Shown here piece after piece: positions 24,637 through 33,869 of a DNA stretch of 64,000 nucleotides. This stretch comes from Oscillospiraceae bacterium (GTDB lineage Bacteria > Bacillota > Clostridia > Oscillospirales > Oscillospiraceae). Made by a program: the position numbers and the translations under genes. The notes below the pieces were generated by a model. The model searched no databases. It saw only the letters and a list, made by a program, of their open reading frames with translations, and was not told where the DNA came from. The stretch covers positions 43,776-107,775 of the forward strand of contig JAHHRV010000009.1 of NCBI GenBank assembly GCA_020025595.1, in the 5' to 3' direction. Every line of letters begins with the position of its first letter. Position 1 is the stretch's first letter.

Positions 24637-27600
24637 CTATATGCCCAGTTTTGATTTTACGATCTCCAAGCTCTTTCCATCCAGATCTTCTGCGGTGAAT
24701 CCTTTCACAATGGCTTTCATTGTTTCAGAACTCCAGTATATTTTCAAGCGCTTTTTTGCCCGGGTTATCGCAGTGTAAAACACACCATGCGTAATCTTTT
24801 CAGCATTATTACTCGGGATAATCACCTTGACCGAATCGTATTCCAAGCCTTGAGCTTTATGAATAGACACAGCATATGCCAGCTGGAAGGGAATGATCGA
24901 ACGCATACGTTGTTCATCATCCTCTCCATCCACCTGCTCGCTATCATAGGCAAATATTGTAAATTGAATCCTGGTTCCTGTTTTAAGTGATTTGATGAAC
25001 ACGATATCATCCCTGCGGCAATCAGCCTCTGTCAAAAAGCGCTGAACATCCACTGTGAAAGTAATGACATCGGGCTCTTTTTCTATATCAACAATTCTTC
25101 CCTTTAGATTGTTATAAAGCAGCGGAAAACGCTTGGAATCATTGAATAGAATCGGATCTCCGACTTTATATGTCCAATCAGCCCACGTTGCAGATTTCCC
25201 AGTAGAATTAGCTGCCTGAAAATATTGATTCATATTATTGAGTCCAAATTTTCCATCATAGTTCAGACAGAGTATCACCTCGTCAGAACTGCTGCTTTCC
25301 AAAATGTTAGGTCCTATATTTTCTGAAAACGGACCGTCAATGACAAGTTTCTCGGTTATATAAGGGCCCTTGTTTCTCACTTCATCCCATAGCTGTTTCA
25401 GATTTTGGTCCTGTGTACGCCACGTACTTAACAATTCGATGTTTGCACCCGGCGTCTTGATAATATTCTTTGCATAGAAGAACCAATTTCCAAAATCAAT
25501 AGATTCTATCTGATGGATATCTCCAGCCATTACCACAAAAGTATCAGGGCCTATTCTCTCGAAAAATTTTGTCATTTTGAGATTGTCAATTGTGCTGCAC
25601 TCATCGACAAAAATAATATCGTAATCTGGGAGGTTTACTTTGTGGGTGAAGCTGTCAAAACTTGTAAAATCAGCATTTGGTCCAGGATTGTCGATGCGAT
25701 GTTTCAGATTTTGAAGAGCAGTATGCGTTTTCGTCAGAAAAAGCTTACGCCGATCTTTCATTAGATTTGAAACGATATTCAGCAATGTGGTTTTGCCTGT
25801 TCCTGCTGCACCATATATCAACAGAATTCTGGAATTTACAAACGCCGACTCAATCGCCTTTTTCTTCAATTCATCAACATCATTTAACGGATTTTGCTTC
25901 AGAAAATTACGATTGTATTCCTTTTGACCACCATTACCCTGAGACGACATTTCGATCAGCTTCCGCAGAATCGTCAATGTATCCTTTTCGTAGGAATTTA
26001 TGCATGCATGACCGTCTTCAACAGTAATTCCATAGCCCTGTCGTTGTTCCCATAAATCCAATGATTCATTATATCTTTGAACAGCTTCCGTATCACCATC
26101 ATCAGACACTGGGAAATATATTTCTCCAGTCTGCTTTATCTGGTGCCTGATTTTGAGGTATGGTCGAACAATCTCCATTTTTTCAGCCCCTACAGCACCC
26201 ATAATTCGGCTGATCTGGCTGCCGCTGCTGGTCTTACTGCCGGCCAGATTGGAAATAAACGGATTCTTCTCGAAAGTTCGGCAGCCACCTGCAAGATTTA
26301 GATCGTCACACCTTAGCTTTTTTCCACCCCACCTGGGTGTTACTCCGTCCAGTGTTTCTTCTCTTAAATCTACCAGTAAATATCTGACAACATTTCTGCC
26401 ATAGTTATATCCATTCAGGGTGTATTTCTCCCTGAGTTTCAGAAGGATATTCTTATAACTGCAGGTGTTGGCATTCTGATAGATAGAATCAATAACCTTT
26501 TGAAAACTTATTTCCTGCAGGTCGATCAACTCAAGAAGATTCATACCTGTTACGGTCAGGAAATCCATTAACGCTTGATATTCGCCATGCGTAGCTGCTA
26601 TGCGAGTGGGTATCTGAAGGATCTTAGCAAACTTGTTCATGCATCTGGGGTCAATAGATACTCTCCATCCCGTGATAACTTTGATTTCTGTATCGACACC
26701 CCAGAGATTTACATTGGCAACTGCATATCCGATCTGCACAGGATAGCTACTTGAAATATCTTCTTTCGTATACGCTGTGATTCGATTATACTTGGAAGCG
26801 TAAATGCCAGACAGCTGCAGCGTTACCTCGTAGTATCGTTCCCGTCCTACAAAAAATGGCGTTTTTTTCTGGATATAGTATCTTGACAAATGAAAAGTAC
26901 AAGGACTCGCTCCAACTGATTCCACCGCCTCAGCTGCTATATTATAATACTCCTGGTCACTGCCATCGTCCTTATGCAATGGAAACTTTTCCAGATTTTC
27001 TAAAACATTGATACCATATCCTTCTCTGAGAAGTTTCCTGATTTGCCATAAAAAATCATAATATTTCAGCATTAGCCGTTCGGATTGTCCTTCATCTGGT
27101 ATGCGTCTGCCAATATAGCGCAAGCCTCTCAGAAATGTTCCGAGATATTTCGTTTTAATATTCAGTAGGGAATGTTCCCATGCCAGTTGCAGATTAGCAT
27201 GCTCAAATCCGTCACTTATAGCATTCAGCAAAAGCGTAGTCAGGCACAGATCATCTAATGATGTCAACATTCTTTGCGAAACGGCATCCCGTGTATCGTC
27301 AAAAGATTCTATCCGATCAATACTTTCACAAATGTCCCTATTCCTCAGTCTGATGATATTTTCAACATCTCTGCGGGTATAGTTGTGCATATCCAGTTGA
27401 TTTACAAACGAATGATGTTCAACAATGTGCTCTAATTTCTTACAGAATTGTAGAACGCTCTCATCCGTATTTTTGATTTCCTCGTCTGCTGAAAATTTAA
27501 CTGTTATACTGTCATGAGAACAATCAATAGAGTTTACAAACTCAACAGAAATGTATTTCCAAAAAACTCTTTCAGCTCCACGTTCTTTAGGATTAAGAAC

Positions 27601-27948
27601 AACAAAAAGAATACATGGATCAAGAGACACATATGCACCTCTAAATCCCGGAAACGCCAGACTCTTCAAGGCGTACTTTACGACGCCATTTTCCTCGTGG
27701 TATCTTGTAGTTCCTTTAATCTGAACATAGAAGGTTTGCTCTGGTTTTCGGGATACAGACGGCTCTGGAACAAACTCAAATGTCCCATCATGATTAGGCC
27801 ACTTGTCATCTGCGGCAAAGGATGGGTTAATTCTTCCGTCAGACCTTAGAAAAGAACCCAGAACAGTGACAGCAGCACGATCCTCGTCAGATCTTTCTGT
27901 ATGTGTTTTTATGAATTTCTCGATAGAATCATTCGGCTGATTAATCAT
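24637..27948 (-). CDS. DUF4365-like nuclease domain fused to an SF1 (RecD/UvrD-like) helicase
   Basis: A 1103-residue protein. Residues about 1-190 resemble DUF4365: GSFLRSDGRINPSF, then D54 and the Q-x-K motif YVQIKGT (74-80), the pattern of a PD-(D/E)xK-type nuclease core. A long middle region (200-690) matches nothing I recognise. The C-terminal third is an SF1 helicase: Walker A GAAGTGKTT (713-721), Walker B DIIFVDEC (777-784), motif III VVMAGDIHQIES (805-816), motif IV-like STWRTQDQ, SIHKAQGLEYDSV (1028-1040) and arginine-finger motif FYTAITRAKKRL (1057-1068). Such nuclease-helicase fusions in mobile islands are often anti-phage proteins (inference). The ATG at 27948 follows GGAGGA by 7 bases; an upstream TTG overlaps that site. 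It stands alone on its strand. Confidence 0.82.
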   Translation of the reverse strand: MINQPNDSIEKFIKTHTERSDEDRAAVTVLGSFLRSDGRINPSFAADDKWPNHDGTFEFVPEPSVSRKPEQTFYVQIKGTTRYHEENGVVKYALKSLAFPGFRGAYVSLDPCILFVVLNPKERGAERVFWKYISVEFVNSIDCSHDSITVKFSADEEIKNTDESVLQFCKKLEHIVEHHSFVNQLDMHNYTRRDVENIIRLRNRDICESIDRIESFDDTRDAVSQRMLTSLDDLCLTTLLLNAISDGFEHANLQLAWEHSLLNIKTKYLGTFLRGLRYIGRRIPDEGQSERLMLKYYDFLWQIRKLLREGYGINVLENLEKFPLHKDDGSDQEYYNIAAEAVESVGASPCTFHLSRYYIQKKTPFFVGRERYYEVTLQLSGIYASKYNRITAYTKEDISSSYPVQIGYAVANVNLWGVDTEIKVITGWRVSIDPRCMNKFAKILQIPTRIAATHGEYQALMDFLTVTGMNLLELIDLQEISFQKVIDSIYQNANTCSYKNILLKLREKYTLNGYNYGRNVVRYLLVDLREETLDGVTPRWGGKKLRCDDLNLAGGCRTFEKNPFISNLAGSKTSSGSQISRIMGAVGAEKMEIVRPYLKIRHQIKQTGEIYFPVSDDGDTEAVQRYNESLDLWEQRQGYGITVEDGHACINSYEKDTLTILRKLIEMSSQGNGGQKEYNRNFLKQNPLNDVDELKKKAIESAFVNSRILLIYGAAGTGKTTLLNIVSNLMKDRRKLFLTKTHTALQNLKHRIDNPGPNADFTSFDSFTHKVNLPDYDIIFVDECSTIDNLKMTKFFERIGPDTFVVMAGDIHQIESIDFGNWFFYAKNIIKTPGANIELLSTWRTQDQNLKQLWDEVRNKGPYITEKLVIDGPFSENIGPNILESSSSDEVILCLNYDGKFGLNNMNQYFQAANSTGKSATWADWTYKVGDPILFNDSKRFPLLYNNLKGRIVDIEKEPDVITFTVDVQRFLTEADCRRDDIVFIKSLKTGTRIQFTIFAYDSEQVDGEDDEQRMRSIIPFQLAYAVSIHKAQGLEYDSVKVIIPSNNAEKITHGVFYTAITRAKKRLKIYWSSETMKAIVKGFTAEDLDGKSLEIVKSKLGI

Positions 27949-28078
27949 GATTTCTTCCTCCAATGGTGCAAAAAACTCCTAAGCAACAAAATCTCCCCAG
28001 ACTATGCTTCTTGCCAGAACACCCAATTTTGCGCAAGGAGATGGCATAATTTGAAGTTACGGTCTTTGGGTCTCTAAT

Positions 28079-28330
28079 TTATCTAAAATGGTTGTTAGGC
28101 TTGAAATGATTTATTGCCTCGTTAAGAGAAATATCTATATCAACAAAATCAATTGGTAATCCTCTTTGATTTAATAATTATTGTTTTAAACATCCCAAAC
28201 CATAATAATTACCGAGTATTTTCATACCTCGCGGTAATATTTTTTCATCGGTTAAGTCAATAAAATCATATTGAAATCCATAATATGATAACTCTCCAAT
28301 CAACTGAAACTATTTTCCTTGGGATGCGCT
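28079..28330 (-). pseudogene. Decayed coding remnant upstream of the helicase
   Basis: Within the 590-bp gap between the helicase and the response regulator, one minus-strand frame reads like protein but is broken by stops. GELSYYGFQYDFIDLTDEK and PRGMKILGNYYGLGCLKQ are followed by a stop, then NQRGLPIDFVDIDISLNEA to a second stop at 28079. No start codon or ribosome binding site is seen. The family is not recognised. It is probably the leftover of a gene lost from the island, but chance in AT-rich DNA is not excluded. The remainder (28331-28601) is AT-rich, with no clear gene. Confidence 0.35.
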
Positions 28331-28601
28331 AGATCAGAAAGCGACTCAAAAAACACTAATACCTTTTAATTTAATCTGCAATACAAGGCCATACGCACAA
28401 AAGAATTCCAAGGAAAGTTTAAAATGAACTGTACATGGAAGTCGTATATGTAAATCACTTATTCTTTAGTATGACAATGACTTATATTCCATTATATAAG
28501 GTGGGTGGCAATTTGTCTATTTTCTTTATACATATAAGGGAATAGATAAAAAGTTGAAAATGCTGTATTATAATAAACAATCAAAAAATGGGGGTGAAGC
28601 G

Positions 28602-29276
28602 ATGCAGTATAAAATATTAGTCGTTGATGATGAGGAGGATATTGTCCGAATGCTTAAGTGCTTTTTCGAAAGCAGAAATTACCGAGTGCTGACTGCACTG
28701 AACGGAAAAGATGCGCTCAGGCAAGTCGAGCATCAGCCAGACATTATTCTCCTGGACATCAATTTGCCCCAAATGGATGGGCTTCAGGTCTGCCAGCGCA
28801 TTCGTGATTATGTATCCTGTCCAATCTTGTTTTTAACCGCCAGAATCGAAGATACGGACAAAGTAAAAGGATTCTCTGCTGGTGGAGACGATTACATTGT
28901 TAAACCGTTTTCTCTTGTTGAACTGGAGGCGAGAGTACACGCCCATTTGCGCAGAGAAAATCGACATAACACTGAATCCAGAGTGAAATTTGCTGGGGAT
29001 CTTACCATAGATTACGAACAAAGATGTGTGTTTTGGAAAGAAGAACAGTTAAATCTGGCGAAGAAAGAATTTGACATCGTGGAGCTTCTTTCTCAAAATC
29101 CGGGACAAGTCTTTGATAAGGAACGAATTTATGAAAAACTCTGGGGTTATGACAGTGATGGCGACAGCAGCGTTGTCGCTGAACATATCCGCCGAATCCG
29201 GGTAAAACTTGCCGCATATACAGAAAAGTCTTACATAGAAACCGTGTGGGGGTGTGGGTATAAATGGATCAGATAA
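28602..29276 (+). CDS. OmpR/VanR-like response regulator
   Basis: A 224-residue protein with a receiver domain (acidic pocket in VVDDEED, phosphoacceptor Asp in PDIILLDINLPQMDG, conserved Thr in LFLTAR and Lys in DDYIVKPF) and a C-terminal winged helix (YEKLWGYDSDGDSSVVAEHI, then ETVWGCGYKW). It binds DNA after phosphorylation by the kinase encoded next, with which it overlaps by 13 bases. The start is the ATG at 28602, after GGGGGTG. Together with the kinase and ABC exporter it resembles VanRS/BceRS-like modules that respond to cell-envelope stress or antimicrobial peptides (inference). Confidence 0.93.
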   Translation: MQYKILVVDDEEDIVRMLKCFFESRNYRVLTALNGKDALRQVEHQPDIILLDINLPQMDGLQVCQRIRDYVSCPILFLTARIEDTDKVKGFSAGGDDYIVKPFSLVELEARVHAHLRRENRHNTESRVKFAGDLTIDYEQRCVFWKEEQLNLAKKEFDIVELLSQNPGQVFDKERIYEKLWGYDSDGDSSVVAEHIRRIRVKLAAYTEKSYIETVWGCGYKWIR

Positions 29277-30442
29277 AGAACCTCTTGCGGAATCTGTCCC
29301 TGCGAAAAAGTATTACACTCTATATTGCGACTTTTACTGTAATTGCGCTGGTACTGAGCATGGGCACTGCCGCAGTGTGCAATTATACCGCCGATGGCAT
29401 ACGCAGCAGTTATCCGGTCAGCGGGGAAAAATACTATTTAACCAATGAGGCCGGAGAGCGATTCGGTGAAGGGGCGTATATTACTGACCAGGCAATCCAA
29501 TACTCTCCCGAAGATGAGCAGGTTTTGACTATTCTTAATGCCATCCCCCTATTTGCTACCCCTGTTTATAGTGCACTCTGCATTATAGCAGCAGCGTTTC
29601 TGTTCTATCGGAACAAATTGAAGCTTCCTCTATCTGAACTAAGCACCGCATCCAGAAAAATTGCAGAAAGTGATCTGGATTTTCAGGTGTCTTACAAAAG
29701 CAACGACGAGATGGGTAAACTGTGCGCTTCTTATGAAATCATGCGGGCAACACTTGCCGGTAACTTTGCTTCTATGTGGCGACAGGTCGAAGACCGCAAA
29801 CAGCTGAATGCTGCATTTGCACATGATCTGCGAACACCACTCACCGTCATCAAGGGATATGATGAGATGTTATCTGCAAACAAAGATCCTGTGGTTCGGG
29901 AAACAGCTGCCACCATGCAAAAGCATATCACGAGGATGGAAAACTATATTGCCAGCATGAGTACGCTCAGGCGTCTGGAAGATTCCCGCCCGGAATATAG
30001 AAGAGTGGAACTACAGCCTTATCTGAAAACCTTGGAAGAAAGCGCTCTTGTGTTTTGCAAACAGGGTGGGAAAAATCTGCGATTAGAAAATAATGTGGCC
30101 TCAAAGGAGCTGCTGCTCGATCCGTCTTTCGTATCTCAGGTCCTGGATAACCTGCTGTCCAACGCAACCCGGTATGCGAGGCAGACAATCACCATCGCCG
30201 TCAGGGAGAACAGGAACGGACTTATTCTATCCGTTTCCGATGACGGTACAGGTTTTTCGGACGAAATGATTGCCTGTGCTTCCAACCCGTATTTTACCTC
30301 TGAGGCAGATCGTTCCAAACATTTTGGCTTAGGACTTTATATTTGTAAGCTGCTCTGTGAGAACCACAATGGACAGCTTACGCTTGAGAATCTTTCCAAA
30401 GGTGCAAAGGTAACGGCTTTTTTCAAAAGTGCTTCTGTGTAG
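29264..30442 (+). CDS. Membrane sensor histidine kinase
   Basis: A 392-residue kinase. Two transmembrane segments (about 17-38 and 90-112) flank an extracytoplasmic loop of roughly 50 residues. A HAMP linker (KLPLSELSTASRKIAESDLDF) comes next, then the phosphoacceptor H-box AAFAHDLRTPLT and the ATPase domain with N box (LDNLLSNATRYA), G1 (VSDDGTGFS) and G2 (HFGLGLYICKLL). It phosphorylates the overlapping response regulator. The short sensor loop resembles kinases that detect envelope stress directly or via the partner transporter. Confidence 0.93.
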   Translation: MDQIKNLLRNLSLRKSITLYIATFTVIALVLSMGTAAVCNYTADGIRSSYPVSGEKYYLTNEAGERFGEGAYITDQAIQYSPEDEQVLTILNAIPLFATPVYSALCIIAAAFLFYRNKLKLPLSELSTASRKIAESDLDFQVSYKSNDEMGKLCASYEIMRATLAGNFASMWRQVEDRKQLNAAFAHDLRTPLTVIKGYDEMLSANKDPVVRETAATMQKHITRMENYIASMSTLRRLEDSRPEYRRVELQPYLKTLEESALVFCKQGGKNLRLENNVASKELLLDPSFVSQVLDNLLSNATRYARQTITIAVRENRNGLILSVSDDGTGFSDEMIACASNPYFTSEADRSKHFGLGLYICKLLCENHNGQLTLENLSKGAKVTAFFKSASV

Positions 30443-30468
30443 ATAAAAAATTGAATACTTTCTTTTAT

Positions 30469-30498
30469 ACTCTCCTTGTGATCTCAAGGAGAGTTTTA
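30469..30498 (+). terminator. Attenuator between kinase and ABC exporter genes
   Basis: ACTCTCCTTG (30469-30478) pairs with CAAGGAGAGT (30485-30494), followed by TTTATATTTCTC. It would separate expression of the two-component system from that of the transporter. Confidence 0.7.
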
Positions 30499-30525
30499 TA
30501 TTTCTCCCAGGAAAGGAGTTTTATT

Positions 30526-31401
30526 ATGGAACTGAAAACACATGAACTAACAAAAAGATACGGACCAAAAATCGCAGTCAACCATTTGAACCTGACACTG
30601 CACAGCGGTGTCTATGGATTGCTGGGCGCAAATGGAGCCGGTAAAACAACCCTTATGCGTCTGCTTTGCGACATTCAGACGCCGACTTCCGGGAAAATTA
30701 CGCTGAACGGGAAAGACATTTCTTCTCTGGGAGAAAAGTATCGGAATCTTCTCGGTTATCTTCCACAGAATTTTGGATATTACCCCGATTTTACAGCGTT
30801 GAATTTTCTCCTTTACATCGCCTCGTTAAAGGGATTACCTCAAGAACAGGCCAAACGAAAAGCCGAAAAATTATTGGAAGCTGTTGGTCTTTCCAATGTG
30901 AAAGATCGTAAAATCAAAACTTTTTCTGGAGGTATGAAACAGCGTCTGGGCATTGCACAGGCCATACTGAATGATCCTCGTATACTCATTTTGGATGAAC
31001 CGACAGCCGGTCTTGATCCCAAAGAGCGTGTACGCTTTCGTAATCTGATCAGTTCTTTTTCCAAAGATCGAGTTGTCATTCTCTCGACCCATATTGTCTC
31101 TGATGTGGAATACATCGCTGAAGAAATCATTATGATGAAATCTGGAACCATCCTTCATTTTGGAAAGCCTCAGGAAATTACGGCTGAAATTGACGGTCAG
31201 GTTTGGGAATGTCAGGTTCCAACAGATCATGCAGAGCGTTATGGTGAAACACTGAATATCAGTAATCTTCGCAATCTGGAAAATAACAAGACAGTTCTCA
31301 GAGTAATCTCAGAGAAACAACCGGTTCAGAATGCCGTACAGGTACAGCCAACATTAGAAGATTTATATCTTTACTATTTCAAGGGGGAGGATGAAGCATG
31401 A
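30526..31401 (+). CDS. ABC transporter ATP-binding protein (bacitracin/lantibiotic exporter type)
   Basis: A 291-residue ATPase with Walker A (GLLGANGAGKTTLMRLL), Q-loop (YLPQNFGYYP), signature (KTFSGGMKQRLGIAQA), Walker B (RILILDEPTAGLDP) and H-loop (VILSTHIVSDVEY), plus the C-terminal extension seen in exporter-type ATPases. The ATG at 30526 follows AAAGGAG by 7 bases; the frame upstream overlaps the attenuator and has no such site. The following permease overlaps by 4 bases. Confidence 0.93.
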   Translation: MELKTHELTKRYGPKIAVNHLNLTLHSGVYGLLGANGAGKTTLMRLLCDIQTPTSGKITLNGKDISSLGEKYRNLLGYLPQNFGYYPDFTALNFLLYIASLKGLPQEQAKRKAEKLLEAVGLSNVKDRKIKTFSGGMKQRLGIAQAILNDPRILILDEPTAGLDPKERVRFRNLISSFSKDRVVILSTHIVSDVEYIAEEIIMMKSGTILHFGKPQEITAEIDGQVWECQVPTDHAERYGETLNISNLRNLENNKTVLRVISEKQPVQNAVQVQPTLEDLYLYYFKGEDEA

Positions 31402-32474
31402 ATAACCTGTTGAAGTTTGAGCTGAGAAAGATTTTTGCCAAGCGAGTGAACTTGCTTGCGCTTTCTTTTATCTTAGCGTTATCTTTGATGTTTTCATTTG
31501 CTACCCTTCAGAATATGTATGCTACAGATGGGAGTGGCATTGAAGGCAGCGGAAAAGCAGCTGTAGAGATTGATAAACAGATTGCTAAGAAGTATGCCGG
31601 CCCTCTGACCGATGAAAAAGTTCAGGAAATGATGACAGAGTTTAAGCCGGGCCACGATTTGCACGGGATGAATGCCAAATACCTGTATATGAACGCAACG
31701 CAGTCGGCTGCCTTTTCAAGATTTTCCGATATGAATGGGGACTGGAACGGATTAAGTGTATCAGATGTATTTGGTGATGAAGTAATAAAAATCGGTTATA
31801 CTGCTGGATGGCTTCAAACCAGCCAGAATTTAGCCAAGATTTTAATTGTACTTTCATTCGTGATAATTCTGATAACTGCACCTGTCTATTCAGGAGAATA
31901 TGGAGGTGTTGATGCAATCATCCTAACCACCAAATATGGTAAGACAAAATGTGCGACTGCAAAAATTATGGCAAGCTTTATGGCGTCATTTTTCATCACA
32001 GCGTTTGTTCTAGCAGTAAATCTTCTGTTTGCGGTTACAATATATGGTACGGATGGGCTGGGTTGCTCGATCCTTTTTGCACATCAGGATTTTGTAGAAG
32101 GATATATTCCTTTCAACATTACTTGTGGAACCGTCATCAAATATCAGATCCTGTTAGCTTTTCTCAGTGCATTGGCAGTTACTGGAATCAGTTTGATTGT
32201 CTCGTCACTCTGTAAAAATCAGATGATTGCGTTTGTTATTTCCGCAGCCTTGTATGTCATCCCAGTTCTGCTCCCCATTTCCGAAGTGAGTCCATTGTAC
32301 CGTGTCATCGTACTTGCTCCGCTGTTTTATTCACAGTATATTTCCATTATGTCTGTTGGACGGATGGCAAATGGCTGGTTATATGCAGTGTGGGCTATTC
32401 CCGTGGCACTGATGATTGCAATAATCGGCGCCGTCTTTTCACGAAAGAAATTCCAAACGTATCAGGTAGGATAA
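31398..32474 (+). CDS. ABC transporter permease (ABC-2/exporter type)
   Basis: A 358-residue membrane protein with about six transmembrane segments (around 16-36, 145-165, 195-220, 250-275, 285-305 and 325-350) and a long outside loop of about 100 residues after the first helix. This is the layout of ABC-2 permeases that work with the ATPase encoded just before it (ATGA overlap). The pair probably exports an antimicrobial peptide or a lipid-linked compound, under control of the adjacent two-component system (inference). Confidence 0.88.
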   Translation: MNNLLKFELRKIFAKRVNLLALSFILALSLMFSFATLQNMYATDGSGIEGSGKAAVEIDKQIAKKYAGPLTDEKVQEMMTEFKPGHDLHGMNAKYLYMNATQSAAFSRFSDMNGDWNGLSVSDVFGDEVIKIGYTAGWLQTSQNLAKILIVLSFVIILITAPVYSGEYGGVDAIILTTKYGKTKCATAKIMASFMASFFITAFVLAVNLLFAVTIYGTDGLGCSILFAHQDFVEGYIPFNITCGTVIKYQILLAFLSALAVTGISLIVSSLCKNQMIAFVISAALYVIPVLLPISEVSPLYRVIVLAPLFYSQYISIMSVGRMANGWLYAVWAIPVALMIAIIGAVFSRKKFQTYQVG

Positions 32475-32809
32475 AGTATTAGGCGTATTCTAGGCTGTTT
32501 CATTTCAAATATTTGAGGAAACAGAGTCAAAGGTTTCGGGTGTAACGCATGTAGAATGTGAAAGAAAAATGGAGAAAGTCTTTAGGGAGAAAGCGTCTGC
32601 ATCATCTTAGCGAGCAGACTGTTTATACTCCCAAGAGTCGTAAAACAGTACAATCGTTAGGAGTGTGCTCCTAAAACCTCCCCAAGAAAGCCCGTTGAAA
32701 AGAACAGCAGGCGTCGGAAGCTTCCGGCACCTGCTGGTAAGATGAAATGGCTTATCTAAATCCCAAGTAAAGAGATTGTTTTCCGCAACGATCCGTGCTG
32801 CATAAGGGG
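32475..32809. other. Non-coding stretch after the ABC exporter
   Basis: No supported gene. It holds a good hairpin without a T-run: CAGCAGG (32705-32711) pairs with CCTGCTG (32730-32736), with an inner GGAAGCTTCC palindrome. GTCAAAGGTTTCG (32526-32538) is repeated exactly at 62672-62684, upstream of the Fic/TnpV genes. Confidence 0.5.
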
Positions 32810-32838
32810 TTGACTTTTAGGGAGTCTGTGATTATAAT
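32810..32838 (+). promoter_or_regulatory. SigA-type promoter of the replication/mobilisation genes
   Basis: TTGACT (32810-32815), a 17-base spacer and TATAAT (32833-32838). It drives the leader at 32839-33096 and then the small Cys-rich gene, RepA_N and possibly the genes beyond. Confidence 0.85.
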
Positions 32839-33096
32839 ACGAATATATCGAACGGATGTTCTTATTAGAGCACTGCCGATATGAAAACAAAATATGTTAC
32901 GATTTCTAATCGAGCAAGCGGAGCAGGCTCCTCTGAAAGAGGACTGAAAAAACTACCAAGCGCCGTACGAAGCCGGAATAGTTTATGGAGTTTCTATACC
33001 CATAGGCTTTCTGTTTCGACGGCGTTTTTTGTTGCTCAGATTGCTTCGTACGGTAAAGGGCCTTTTCCTGACTTGTTTGGGAAAAGGCCCTTTTTT
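32839..33096 (+). promoter_or_regulatory. Leader RNA with two terminators and competing hairpins
   Basis: The segment 32963-32973 (CCGTACGAAGC) can pair in two ways. Pairing of 32961-32974 with 33005-33024 (CGCCGT/ACGGCG and CGAA/TTCG) gives terminator 1 with T6 at 33025-33030. Pairing with GCTTCGTACGG at 33043-33053 (11 bp perfect) destroys terminator 1. A second terminator follows: GGGCCTTTTCC (33058-33068) with GGAAAAGGCCC (33080-33090) and T6. The layout is that of an attenuator. An 81-codon frame at 32881 runs through it without a ribosome binding site and may serve, at most, as a short leader peptide. Confidence 0.65.
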
Positions 33097-33187
33097 ATTT
33101 TGCGAAAAGCTGAGCTTCGTTTGTAGAAATCAAAACCCGCTTTACATATCTGCTTTGGATATGAATTTTCGGAAGGAGGTTTTTACC

Positions 33188-33433
33188 ATGCCAAGATTAT
33201 CAAAGCGTTTGCGGGAAGAATGGGCGTTTTTCCTGCATCCAAAAACAGGACGCCGCACCTACAATCCCCTCTGCCGCAGCTGTGTGAATAACTGCAAACA
33301 GAGCTTTCGGGTGGAGGTGCTGGAGTGTCCCAGGTACCTATCCAAGCGCTCTGTTTACTACACTCAAAAAGCAAGCGCAAAAGGGGCGAATAATGCACCT
33401 TTTCCATTCCAAAACAATCGGCAGGTGCTCTGA
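33188..33433 (+). CDS. Small Cys-rich mobile-element protein
   Basis: An 81-residue protein with four cysteines arranged as C-x2-C-x3-C (CRSCVNNC) and ECPRY, likely a small zinc site. MPRLSKRLREEWAFFL at the N-terminus is a pattern I recognise from conserved hypothetical proteins at the start of replication modules in Tn1549-like elements. AAGGAGG lies 9 bases before the ATG at 33188. The last 20 residues overlap the region upstream of RepA. Its function is unknown. Confidence 0.75.
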   Translation: MPRLSKRLREEWAFFLHPKTGRRTYNPLCRSCVNNCKQSFRVEVLECPRYLSKRSVYYTQKASAKGANNAPFPFQNNRQVL

Positions 33434-33527
33434 GGGTAATTTTGCAGCCGAGTTTTTTGCGGCGCTTACAGCGAAAGGAAATGCCGAAACACGCACCCAA
33501 TCACTACAAAAACAAGGAGGGGTCAAG

Positions 33528-33869
33528 CTGAACGATTACTTTAACCAAAATGACGCCGAACAGATTGCCTTTTATCGTGTGCCGAAGGCACTGTTCACAG
33601 AAGAAAAATATCGGTCACTCTCCACCAATTCCAAAATGCTGTACGGTCTGCTGCTGGATCGGATGAGCCTGTCGGTAAAAAACGGCTGGATTGATCCGCA
33701 GGGCCGGGTCTACCAGTTCTTCACCGTTCAGCAGGTACAGGAACTGCTGAACTTCGGTCACGAAAAAATATGCCGGCTCTTTGCAGAACTATCCGCCGCC
33801 GATCTCATTGAGCGAAAGCGGCAGGGACAGGGTAAGGCCAGCATCATTTATCTGAAGAAATTCCTCTGA
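33528..33869 (+). CDS. RepA_N-type replication initiator (short form)
   Basis: A 113-residue protein matching the RepA_N domain: NDYFNQNDAEQIAFYRVPKA, LSTNSKMLYGLLLDRMSLS, VYQFFTVQQVQELL and GHEKICRLFAEL. This domain starts plasmid or element replication. By homology the protein begins at a CTG (33528) 7 bases after AAGGAGG, a rare start codon; no ATG, GTG or TTG fits. After the TGA stop the same region continues with codons resembling the Lys/Ser-rich tail of longer homologues, so the protein may be shortened by a stop or small frameshift. MobC follows. Confidence 0.8.
   Translation: MNDYFNQNDAEQIAFYRVPKALFTEEKYRSLSTNSKMLYGLLLDRMSLSVKNGWIDPQGRVYQFFTVQQVQELLNFGHEKICRLFAELSAADLIERKRQGQGKASIIYLKKFL

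Noticed and set aside
32881..33126. 81-codon frame in the leader of the replication genes
   Set aside because: It has no ribosome binding site and runs through two terminators and the alternative stems, so it is not counted as a gene.
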